Shown here piece after piece: positions 49,855-57,906 of a stretch of DNA of 64,000 nucleotides. A program made the position numbers and the translations under genes. A model generated the notes under the pieces. The model searched no databases. It saw only the letters and a list, made by a program, of their open reading frames with translations, and was not told the DNA's origin. The DNA comes from Tenacibaculum aquimarinum. GTDB taxonomy: Bacteria; Bacteroidota; Bacteroidia; Flavobacteriales; Flavobacteriaceae. The stretch lies in contig NZ_JAKGSC010000006.1 of the NCBI RefSeq assembly GCF_022478115.1, positions 54,830 to 118,829 on the forward strand. Reading direction: 5' to 3'. Position 1 is the stretch's first letter. The number at the start of each line of letters is the position of its first letter.

Positions 49855-50514
49855 TTACACTATAACGCCATCTTTCATTGTCAAAGTTCTGTCTGCCATT
49901 GCAGCAAGTTCTTTGTTATGCGTAACAAGGACAAAGGTTTGTCCGAATTTATCACGTAGTTCAAAAAATAATTTATGTAGGTTTTCTGCGGAAGTAGAAT
50001 CTAGATTTCCAGAAGGTTCATCGGCAAAAATTACCGAAGGTTCATTAATTAATGCTCTTGCAACTGCTACACGTTGTTGTTCTCCTCCAGAAAGTTGATT
50101 TGGTTTGTGATTTTCTCGATGCGATAAACCTAAGAAATCTAATAACTCTTTTGCTCTTTTTTCTGTTGCTACTTTTGGTTTATTGCCAATAAATGCAGGA
50201 ATACAAACGTTTTCTAAAGCAGTAAATTCTGGTAATAATTGATGAAATTGAAAGATGAAACCAATATGCTTATTTCTGAATTTAGAAATTTCTTTGTCGG
50301 TTAAGTCTTTAATTGATATTCCGTCTACAAAAAGTTGAAATTCTTCTTCTTTTTGAGGTTTGTCTAGGGTTCCTAGAATTTGTAAAAGTGTAGTTTTTCC
50401 TGCTCCAGATGGACCAACAATAGCTACTATTTCTCCTTTTTTAATATGAAGGTTTACTCCTTTTAAAATTTGAACGTCTCCGTAATACTTATGAATATTT
50501 TTTGCTACAATCAT
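49855..50514 (-). CDS. lolD: ABC transporter ATP-binding protein, LolD-like
   Basis: A 219-residue ABC ATPase of the LolD/MacB-type family, which drives release of lipoproteins or other envelope cargo from the inner membrane. Walker A is '[10 protein letters not shown]', the Q-loop '[12 protein letters not shown]', the signature '[17 protein letters not shown]', Walker B '[12 protein letters not shown]' and the H-loop 'LVTHNKEL'. It is a stand-alone ATPase with the permease encoded elsewhere. The LolD name rests on family resemblance only. Confidence 0.85.
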   Translation of the reverse strand: MIVAKNIHKYYGDVQILKGVNLHIKKGEIVAIVGPSGAGKTTLLQILGTLDKPQKEEEFQLFVDGISIKDLTDKEISKFRNKHIGFIFQFHQLLPEFTALENVCIPAFIGNKPKVATEKRAKELLDFLGLSHRENHKPNQLSGGEQQRVAVARALINEPSVIFADEPSGNLDSTSAENLHKLFFELRDKFGQTFVLVTHNKELAAMADRTLTMKDGVIV

Positions 50515-50551
50515 GCTTTAATTTCAATAAAACGAATGTACTAAGAATTAT

Positions 50552-50622
50552 CGGTTTTGCGTGAGGGATTGTAGTAGAAATCCTTTTGTGAAAAATGAAC
50601 AAAAGATTGGAACGGAAAGCCC
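50552..50622. repeat. Dispersed intergenic repeat, copy 6 (minus orientation)
   Basis: Reads 'gcgtgagggattgtagtag' and 'attggaacggaaagcccgac', the reverse-complement counterparts of the 'caatccctaacgcg' and 'gtcgggctt' blocks in the other copies. Confidence 0.65.
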
Positions 50623-50624
50623 GA

Positions 50625-50673
50625 CAACAACTTAATTCTATACAATGATAATTGGTGTAGAATTAAGTTGTTG
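50625..50673. terminator. Long palindrome, probable bidirectional terminator
   Basis: A 16-base perfect stem, caacaacttaattcta / tagaattaagttgttg, extended to 19 with one G-T pair around an 11-base loop. It lies just after the stop of the DUF5916 gene (minus strand) and before the repeat. Confidence 0.7.
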
Positions 50674-50680
50674 ACAAGCC

Positions 50681-53215
50681 CTAAAAGATATTTTTAATGT
50701 TGTTGTAATCTATAAAATAGACTAAACGTAAAGAAAAGATATGTTGGTTTGGTTCTTCAAAAAGCTGATTTAAATTATCACTAAAACTTAATGCAGCATT
50801 TTCGTTAAAGTTAGAAATTGAATTACGATAAAAAGCTATCAACTGACTTCCTGGTGCAAATTGCCAAAGGTAGTTTAAGTCTAAATTCCAACTGTTAAAG
50901 TTTACATCGTAACTGTCTTGGTAGTTTGTGTTGGCTAAAGTACCATCGTTTTCTAAGGTGAAAAATTGGTCTTTATAAGGCACTTTACTCCAGTTATGTC
51001 TAAATGATAACGATAGTGAAGATTTTGTACTAAAGCTGTATTTTCCTGTTAGAGAATTGTTATATGAAGTTCGGTTTCTTTGACCAAAGATAATTTTGTC
51101 TTGGTAAGGCGCTAGTGATGTATCGCTAGCAACATCACTTGCTGTAATTTCTGTTACATATCCTTGATCATTATTAGTTTTATTATAATTTAAACGATAG
51201 ATTAAAGAAAACTGATTTGTAAATCGATATCTAGGTGAAATTCCAAAACCGTAAGATTCCTTTGCATTGTTTTTATTGTGTGTGAAATACAAATCATAAT
51301 CATATGCAAATTTCTTTCTGTAATCTGACGAACCCCAATGATTAACATTTAAAGTTTGTGGTCTTAAAAAGAAAACGCCACTTGTAGATCCTTGTCTTGG
51401 TTCAAAGAAATCTTTTCTTTCTGAGTTAAAGTTTATATTACCTCCATAACCAAATCTTTTTTTGGTTTGTACCTGAAAATTGTACCCTAAATAAGTTCCT
51501 GTATAAACTCCAGATTCATGCAAGAAATTTACATTGTAAGAGAAATTGTGGTATAATTCATTAATTTTTCCTTTAGGTTTAAGGTATCTATATCCTAAAT
51601 AACCATATAAGGTTTGCTCATTATTGCTAAACAAGATTCCCATATCGTTAGGATTATAATCTTTGTTTTCTAAATTATAACCAATTTCTCCGCGCCATTT
51701 TCCAGAATGTTTTCCGATACTAGTGTCAAAAGCATATCCTGTATTTGGGTTATTTACATCGTCTGAAATATTAGTCATTTTAAAAGAACCATCTATATTA
51801 TAGTTGCTACCTTTATCTTCTACATGCCATAATAAACCTGTTGCATTTGCATCTCTATATTTACCATTACGTGTTACGTTTGTATTAATTAATGTAATTG
51901 CAGAGTTTTGATTAAATTGTTGGTCTAAAACTAAAATATTATAGTTAGAAAACGGATTTGTAGTTTCTTTTCTTGTAGAAGTAGTGGTCTCGGTTTGTCC
52001 ATTTCCTAAATCTTCTTCTACCGTTTTTTCTATGGTAACTTCTGTCTTATCTGTAATTGCGTTAAAGAAACCAATACCTAAACCTCCTTTTGTACGACCA
52101 GAAATTTTAATGGCATTTAACATTTGAACTTTTCCAGGATTGTCTATAATTTCTTCATTAGTTCTTTTTCCGTTTGTAAAAACATCTTCTTCGACTAAAC
52201 TTCTATCGCTAGAAAATTGATCTATAGGTCTAGAACCAATCCTTCTTGAATAAAATAAGTTTCCTTTGGAAAATAATTCTGTTCCTTCGGTAAAAAATTG
52301 ACGTTGTTCAGAAAACTGTTGTTCAAAAGGCCCTAAATTTAATTCAACATTATCAAAACCAGCTTGGCTAAAATCTGGAATTAAGGTTGCATCTAGTGTA
52401 AAGTTTTCTGTTAAACCATATTTTACGTCCATACCAACATTCCAATCTGCAATTGTATGTCCGTCATACGTATCAGAAATAACTGATGCATAAGGATAAA
52501 AAGCTAAACGAGTTGGCGGTTTTATGTTTTTAAAATTTTGATACAAACCATCGTATTGTGTCCACCTTCCTTGTGTATTATCAATATGATTCCAAGTAAA
52601 ACGAGCATTTAAATTTCTTACTTCTCTGTGAAAATTAATTCCCCAAGATTGTACATCTTCATTAGCAAAACGTAAAGCTCTGTATGGTATTTTTATTTCT
52701 ACAACCCAACCTGTATCAGTAATTTTATGAGCACTTTCCCAAACAGCATTCCAATTATAATCTTCATTACCATTAGAAACTTTAGAATCTACCTGAACAC
52801 CAGAAGCAGTAACAATAAACATTGTTGGGTTTTGCCCATCATCATTTGGATTTACCATTAACATAAAAAAATCTGCATTACCAATATTATCTCTATTGTT
52901 AAACTCTGCAGGTATTTTAGATGGATCTGGAGCTAGCATTTTTGCACTAACATAAATAGCGTTATCGTCATATACTAATTTTACTTCCGTTTTATGTGAA
53001 GCAGGTTCTGCGTCGCCATTTGTGGGGCGCATCATTATAAAATTGTTAGCTATTGGAGCATTTTTCCAAGCATTATCATTTAAATCTCCATCAATTTTAG
53101 GAGAGTTGCTAATTCTTGTAGCATCAATTTTTTTTCGATTTGTATTAATTTCTTGAGCGTAATTTTCTCCAGAAAAGAAGAGTATTACAAGTAAAAATAA
53201 AGCAATTCTATACAT
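50681..53215 (-). CDS. DUF5916 outer-membrane protein with CBM9-like domain
   Basis: An 844-residue exported protein (signal 'LLVILFFSGENYAQ'). Residues about 35-230 form a carbohydrate-binding (CBM9/DOMON-like) domain: 'KIDGDLNDNAWKNAPIANNF' and 'SWGINFHREVR'. The remainder is a DUF5916 beta barrel with many alternating aromatic strands and 'GPFEQQFSEQRQFFTEG', a family hallmark. It ends in the aromatic 'FIDYNNIKNIF', the insertion signature for the outer membrane. Abundant in Bacteroidota; the substrate is unknown. Confidence 0.88.
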   Translation of the reverse strand: MYRIALFLLVILFFSGENYAQEINTNRKKIDATRISNSPKIDGDLNDNAWKNAPIANNFIMMRPTNGDAEPASHKTEVKLVYDDNAIYVSAKMLAPDPSKIPAEFNNRDNIGNADFFMLMVNPNDDGQNPTMFIVTASGVQVDSKVSNGNEDYNWNAVWESAHKITDTGWVVEIKIPYRALRFANEDVQSWGINFHREVRNLNARFTWNHIDNTQGRWTQYDGLYQNFKNIKPPTRLAFYPYASVISDTYDGHTIADWNVGMDVKYGLTENFTLDATLIPDFSQAGFDNVELNLGPFEQQFSEQRQFFTEGTELFSKGNLFYSRRIGSRPIDQFSSDRSLVEEDVFTNGKRTNEEIIDNPGKVQMLNAIKISGRTKGGLGIGFFNAITDKTEVTIEKTVEEDLGNGQTETTTSTRKETTNPFSNYNILVLDQQFNQNSAITLINTNVTRNGKYRDANATGLLWHVEDKGSNYNIDGSFKMTNISDDVNNPNTGYAFDTSIGKHSGKWRGEIGYNLENKDYNPNDMGILFSNNEQTLYGYLGYRYLKPKGKINELYHNFSYNVNFLHESGVYTGTYLGYNFQVQTKKRFGYGGNINFNSERKDFFEPRQGSTSGVFFLRPQTLNVNHWGSSDYRKKFAYDYDLYFTHNKNNAKESYGFGISPRYRFTNQFSLIYRLNYNKTNNDQGYVTEITASDVASDTSLAPYQDKIIFGQRNRTSYNNSLTGKYSFSTKSSLSLSFRHNWSKVPYKDQFFTLENDGTLANTNYQDSYDVNFNSWNLDLNYLWQFAPGSQLIAFYRNSISNFNENAALSFSDNLNQLFEEPNQHIFSLRLVYFIDYNNIKNIF

Positions 53216-53365
53216 AGTTGATTAGTATTGTATATTTGATAGTACGAAAGTATTTATCCTTTGTGCTAACAAGTCTTAAATTAGTGTTAATTATTGTAAA
53301 GACTTAATAAAATTATAAACGTTACATAATTTTTTGAATTTTATAGTAATTAATCTTAAAGTTAG

Positions 53366-53395
53366 TTGAATTTGTAATTTGAATTTGTACTTTTG
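53366..53395 (+). promoter_or_regulatory. Bacteroidota-type promoter of sucC
   Basis: TTG at 53366-53368, 19 bases, then TACTTTTG at 53388-53395: a full match to the TTG-N19-TAnnTTTG form, 25 bases before the sucC ATG. Confidence 0.75.
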
Positions 53396-53420
53396 CTTTA
53401 CTATAAAACATTTTAATAGA

Positions 53421-54617
53421 ATGAACTTACACGAATACCAAGGTAAAGAAATATTAAACAGTTTTGGCGTTAGAATACAACGCGGAATTGTAGCTAGTAC
53501 TCCAGAAGAAGCTGTAAACGCAGCAAAAAAGTTAACTGAAGAGACCGGAACAGGTTGGCACGTTATTAAAGCACAGGTTCACGCAGGTGGTCGTGGTAAA
53601 GGTGGTGGTGTTAAGTTGGCTAAAAACTTAGAAGAAGTAAAAAGCATTTCTAATGATATTTTAGGAATGATGTTAATTACACCTCAAACTTCTGCAGAAG
53701 GAAAGTTAGTAAATCAAGTTTTAATTTGTGAGGACGTATATTATCCTGGAGATTCTGAGCCAGATGAGTATTATATTTCTGTTTTATTAAATAGAGCTAC
53801 AGGTAAAAATATGATTATGTATTCTACTGAAGGTGGAATGGATATTGAAACTGTTGCAGAGGAAACTCCGCATTTAATTTTTACAGAAGAAATAGATCCT
53901 TCATTAGGAATTATGCCTTTTCAAGCGCGTAAAGTTGCTTTTAACTTAGGTTTATCTGGTGTTGCTTTTAAGGAAATGACAAAGTTTGTTACTAATTTAT
54001 ACAAAGCATATATTGGTTCTGATTCTTCAATGTTTGAAATTAACCCAGTATTAAAAACATCTGATTCTAAAATTATGGCAGTTGATGCTAAAGTTTCTTT
54101 AGATGAAAATGCATTATATAGACATAAAGATTATGCAGAAATGCGTGATTTACGTGAAGAAAATCCAATTGAAGTTGAAGCTAAAGCTGCAGGTTTAAAC
54201 TATGTAGATTTAGATGGAAACGTTGGGTGTATGGTAAACGGAGCTGGTTTAGCAATGGGAACTATGGATTTAATTAAAGAGTCTGGTGGAGAACCAGCTA
54301 ACTTTTTAGATGTTGGTGGAACTGCAGATGCTGCAAGAGTAGAAACTGCTTTTGGTATTATTTTAAAAGACACAAACGTAAAAGCAATTTTAGTAAATAT
54401 CTTTGGAGGTATTGTACGTTGTGATAGAGTAGCACAAGGTGTTGTAGATGCATACAAAAGTATGGGAGACAGAATTAATGTACCTATTATTTGTAGATTA
54501 CAAGGAACTAACGCTATTGAAGCAAAAGAGTTAATTGACAATTCTGGAATGGAAATTATTTCTGCTACAGAATTCCAAGAAGCTGCAGATAAAGTTGCTG
54601 AAGTATTAGGAGCTTAA
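53421..54617 (+). CDS. sucC: Succinyl-CoA synthetase beta subunit (ADP-forming)
   Basis: A 398-residue TCA-cycle enzyme subunit, which with SucD makes ATP from succinyl-CoA. The ATP-grasp fold starts 'MNLHEYQGKEILNSFGV'. 'KAQVHAGGRGKGGGVKLA' binds nucleotide, 'EINPVLK' and 'AVDAKVSLDENALYRH' hold Mg2+, and 'NFLDVGGTA' with 'NIFGGIVRCD' close the active site. The start at 53421 is the family start; an upstream TTG would add 14 unrelated residues. sucD is not adjacent; a terminator follows at once. Confidence 0.96.
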   Translation: MNLHEYQGKEILNSFGVRIQRGIVASTPEEAVNAAKKLTEETGTGWHVIKAQVHAGGRGKGGGVKLAKNLEEVKSISNDILGMMLITPQTSAEGKLVNQVLICEDVYYPGDSEPDEYYISVLLNRATGKNMIMYSTEGGMDIETVAEETPHLIFTEEIDPSLGIMPFQARKVAFNLGLSGVAFKEMTKFVTNLYKAYIGSDSSMFEINPVLKTSDSKIMAVDAKVSLDENALYRHKDYAEMRDLREENPIEVEAKAAGLNYVDLDGNVGCMVNGAGLAMGTMDLIKESGGEPANFLDVGGTADAARVETAFGIILKDTNVKAILVNIFGGIVRCDRVAQGVVDAYKSMGDRINVPIICRLQGTNAIEAKELIDNSGMEIISATEFQEAADKVAEVLGA

Positions 54618-54641
54618 AAAGTTTCTTAATTTATATATATA

Positions 54642-54672
54642 AAAGCCTCACAATTTTGTGAGGCTTTTTTGT
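54642..54672 (+). terminator. Terminator of sucC
   Basis: Stem aaaagcctcaca / tgtgaggctttt followed by T residues, 24 bases after the sucC stop. Confidence 0.85.
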
Positions 54673-54704
54673 TTTATATTGCTACTTCTAATAATTTATA
54701 AATT

Positions 54705-55268
54705 ATGAAAAAAGTACTTATTTTATTTTTACTTCCACTGCAATTAATATCGCAAGAAGTTCCTAACTCAGTAAAATTCTGGAATTCAATTAAAGAGCAT
54801 TGTGGAAAAGCTTATGAAGGAGAAATAGTTGCTGGAGGAAAAGAAGGTGACGGTTTTACCGGAAAAAAGTTAGTGATGCATATTCGCTATTGTGAAGAGA
54901 ATACACTTAGAATTCCCTTTTTTGTTGGCGAAGATAAATCTAGAACTTGGGTTTTTACTAAAAGTACTGATAATTTAATTACTTTAAAACATGATCACAG
55001 ACATAAAGATGGTTCTGAAGATAAGGTAACACAATATGGTGGTTCAAGCCCGAATACAGGATTGGCAAACATACAGTTTTTTCCTGCGGACCAAGAAACG
55101 TCTGATTTAATATCGTATGCTTCTAATAATGTTTGGTGGGTTACTATAGATAAAACAAGTTTTACTTATAATTTAAGAAGAATAAGTACAAATAGGTTTT
55201 TCTCAGTAAAATTTGATTTAACGAAAGAAGTAGATACTCCAAGTGCTCCTTGGGGGAGTGAGGATTGA
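54705..55268 (+). CDS. Secreted protein of unknown function
   Basis: A 187-residue exported protein (signal 'LILFLLPLQLISQ'). 'FWNSIKEHCGKAYEGEIVAG', 'MHIRYCEENTLRIPFFVG' and 'KHDHRHKDGSEDKVTQYGG' stand out: two cysteines and a His-rich loop that could bind metal (inference). It resembles flavobacterial secreted proteins with a lipocalin-like character; the family is not recognised with certainty. It lies between the sucC terminator and a convergent gene with a two-base gap. Confidence 0.72.
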   Translation: MKKVLILFLLPLQLISQEVPNSVKFWNSIKEHCGKAYEGEIVAGGKEGDGFTGKKLVMHIRYCEENTLRIPFFVGEDKSRTWVFTKSTDNLITLKHDHRHKDGSEDKVTQYGGSSPNTGLANIQFFPADQETSDLISYASNNVWWVTIDKTSFTYNLRRISTNRFFSVKFDLTKEVDTPSAPWGSED

Positions 55269-55269
55269 T

Positions 55270-55878
55270 TTATATCTTTTCTAAAATTTCTGTAATCATA
55301 TATTCACCTCTTTTGGAGTAATAATTTCCATTAGGTTTTATAATGACATAACTAAAACAAGGATAATGAAATTTAAAAAAAGTTTTTTCAATTAATTGTT
55401 GTGAATCTTTAAGCCATTTTGTTTTTCTAGGATATGTATTTGTCCCTTCAATTTGTTTATAAATAAAAAATTGAGCAACATCTTTCCTTTTAGAAATTTT
55501 TCTAATGTATTTGTTATACAATGCATTTATGGTTGAGTTTCCGGGACCTTTATTACAGTTATCAATACCTGAATAGAAATTAATTACAATTGTTTGAGTA
55601 GAATCTATCTTAATCTTAGAAGTATTAAGTAGTTGTTTTTTAATTTTTGTTAAATGATTTTTAGAAATGCGCCCAACTTTATTTCTTGCAACTCTAGTAT
55701 AAATAATTAAACTATCATTTTCAGTTTTATATTCAAAGAAACGTTTCTTTAATGGATTACTTATATACTTTTCTTTAGTAAGTTCATTTAAGTCTTCATC
55801 AGAATATATTATTTTTTTTTCTTGAGAATAGGAATTAAAGTAGGTAAGTAGTATTAAAACTAAAAATATCTTTTTCAT
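55270..55878 (-). CDS. Exported protein of unknown function
   Basis: A 202-residue protein with a signal peptide ('IFLVLILLTYFNSYSQ'). It is strongly basic (many Lys/Arg), with 'TIVINFYSGIDNCNKGPGN' in the middle and 'KFHYPCFSYVIIKPNGNYYSK' near the C-terminus, each quoted in part. Two cysteines may form a disulphide. No family is recognised. It is 10 bases downstream of the uvrB stop in the same direction, but co-transcription with a DNA-repair gene need not mean a shared role. Confidence 0.65.
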   Translation of the reverse strand: MKKIFLVLILLTYFNSYSQEKKIIYSDEDLNELTKEKYISNPLKKRFFEYKTENDSLIIYTRVARNKVGRISKNHLTKIKKQLLNTSKIKIDSTQTIVINFYSGIDNCNKGPGNSTINALYNKYIRKISKRKDVAQFFIYKQIEGTNTYPRKTKWLKDSQQLIEKTFFKFHYPCFSYVIIKPNGNYYSKRGEYMITEILEKI

Positions 55879-55888
55879 AAAAGTAAAT

Positions 55889-57877
55889 CTACAAATTTTC
55901 TTTCAAAACTTTAATTTCATCACGTAGTTGAGCGGCAACAATAAAATCTAACTCTTTTGCAGCAGCTTCCATATGTTTACGTTTTTCTCTAATACGTTTT
56001 TCAATAGTTTCTTTTGGTAGATATTCTAACTCTTGTTCTGCAGCTTTTTGTGCGGCATTGTCGTAATGATAAGAAGTAACTGTGCTTTTGGTTAAAGCGT
56101 CATCAATCTTTTTATTAATTTGTGTTGGTGTAATATTGTGTTTGGTATTATAAGCAATCTGTTTTTCACGTCTTCTATCGGTTTCATCAATAGTTTTTTG
56201 CATGCTTTTTGTCATTTTGTCAGCATATAAAATTGCGATTCCGTTTACATTTCTGGCAGCTCTACCAATTGTTTGAGTAAGCGAACGATGCGAACGTAAA
56301 AAACCTTCTTTATCAGCATCTAAAATGGCAACTAAAGAAACTTCAGGCAAATCTAAACCTTCACGTAATAAGTTTACACCAATTAAAACATCGAATAAAC
56401 CTTTACGTAAATCTTGCATTATTTCTACACGTTCTAACGTATCTACATCAGAATGTATATAACGACAACGGACTTGAATTCGGCTTAAATACTTCGCCAA
56501 TTCTTCCGCCATTCGCTTGGTAAGTGTTGTAACTAAGGTACGTTCGTCTTTTTCAACACGTATTTGTATTTCTTCAATTAAATCATCAATCTGATTTAAA
56601 CTTGGTCTAATTTCTATAACTGGATCTAATAAACCGGTTGGTCTAATTACTTGTTCTACAAAAACACCTTCTGTTTTTTGAAGTTCGTAATCGGCAGGAG
56701 TTGCAGAAACATAAATTGTTTGATTCTGAATTTCTTCAAACTCTTCAAACTTTAATGGTCTGTTATCCATTGCAGCAGGTAATCTAAAACCAAATTCAAC
56801 CAAATTTTCTTTTCTACTTCTATCGCCACCATACATTGCGTGTGTTTGCGGAATTGTAACATGGCTTTCATCAATAACCATTAAATAATCGTCAGGAAAA
56901 TAATCTAGTAAACAGAATGGTCTTGTTCCAGGATCTCTTCCGTCTAAATAACGAGAATAGTTTTCAATTCCTGAACAATAACCTAATTCACGAATCATTT
57001 CTAAATCGAATTCTGTACGTTCTTTTAGACGTTTAGCTTCTAAATGTTTCCCGATTTCTTTAAAATAATCTACTTGTTTTACCATATCATCTTGTATTAA
57101 ATGAATGGCATTTTGCAATACATCTGGCGAAGTAACAAATAAATTTGCTGGATAAATTGTTAGATTTTCAAAACGCTCTACAATTGAATTACTTTCAATA
57201 TCGATACTTTCAATTTCTTCAATTTCATCTCCAAAAAAGTGAACTCGATATCCATTATCTCCATAAGATGGATAAATTGTTACAACATCTCCTTTAACTT
57301 TAAAGGTTCCGCTTTTTACTTCAATTTCTGTTCTGGAATATAAGCTTGTAACTAATAGGTGTAAAAATTTTGTTCTTGGAATTTGTTGCCCAATTTCAAT
57401 ATTAATAACATTTTTCTTAAATTCTACAGGATTTCCAATACCGTATAAACAAGAAACTGAAGCAACAACTAATACATCTCTACGACCAGAAAGTAGGGAA
57501 GAAGTAGTGCTTAAACGTAAGCGTTCTATATCTTCATTAATAGATAAATCCTTTTCTATGTATGTTCCTGTAACCGGAATGTACGCTTCAGGTTGATAGT
57601 AATCATAATAAGAAACAAAATACTCTACTGCGTTTTCAGGAAAAAACTGTTTAAATTCTGAATATAATTGCGCAGCTAATGTTTTATTATGAGCTAAAAC
57701 CAATGTTGGACGATTGATTCTTTCAACAACATTAGCAACAGTAAACGTTTTTCCAGAACCTGTAACACCTAATAAAGTTTGGTGTTTTTCTTCGGAAAAT
57801 ATTCCGTTTGTAAGTTGTTTTATAGCTTCTGGTTGATCTCCAGTAGGAGAGAAGTTAGATACAAGTTTAAAATCCAT
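55889..57877 (-). CDS. uvrB: Excinuclease ABC subunit B
   Basis: A 662-residue damage-verifying helicase of nucleotide-excision repair, of normal length. Motifs: Walker A 'GVTGSGKTFT', the beta-hairpin 'YYDYYQPEAYIP', 'VIDESHVT', 'VSATPADYEL', 'LVTTLTKRMAEEL' and motif VI 'QTIGRAARN'. The C-terminal UVR domain ('AAQLRDEIKVLK') binds UvrC. A separate promoter is likely upstream at about 57.9 kb. Confidence 0.97.
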   Translation of the reverse strand: MDFKLVSNFSPTGDQPEAIKQLTNGIFSEEKHQTLLGVTGSGKTFTVANVVERINRPTLVLAHNKTLAAQLYSEFKQFFPENAVEYFVSYYDYYQPEAYIPVTGTYIEKDLSINEDIERLRLSTTSSLLSGRRDVLVVASVSCLYGIGNPVEFKKNVINIEIGQQIPRTKFLHLLVTSLYSRTEIEVKSGTFKVKGDVVTIYPSYGDNGYRVHFFGDEIEEIESIDIESNSIVERFENLTIYPANLFVTSPDVLQNAIHLIQDDMVKQVDYFKEIGKHLEAKRLKERTEFDLEMIRELGYCSGIENYSRYLDGRDPGTRPFCLLDYFPDDYLMVIDESHVTIPQTHAMYGGDRSRKENLVEFGFRLPAAMDNRPLKFEEFEEIQNQTIYVSATPADYELQKTEGVFVEQVIRPTGLLDPVIEIRPSLNQIDDLIEEIQIRVEKDERTLVTTLTKRMAEELAKYLSRIQVRCRYIHSDVDTLERVEIMQDLRKGLFDVLIGVNLLREGLDLPEVSLVAILDADKEGFLRSHRSLTQTIGRAARNVNGIAILYADKMTKSMQKTIDETDRRREKQIAYNTKHNITPTQINKKIDDALTKSTVTSYHYDNAAQKAAEQELEYLPKETIEKRIREKRKHMEAAAKELDFIVAAQLRDEIKVLKENL

Positions 57878-57906
57878 TTAACAAAAATACAATTAATGAT
57901 TATGAA

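Noticed and set aside
53379..53420. Upstream TTG start for sucC
   Set aside because: It lies before the -7 element at 53388-53395 and would add residues not found in SucC.
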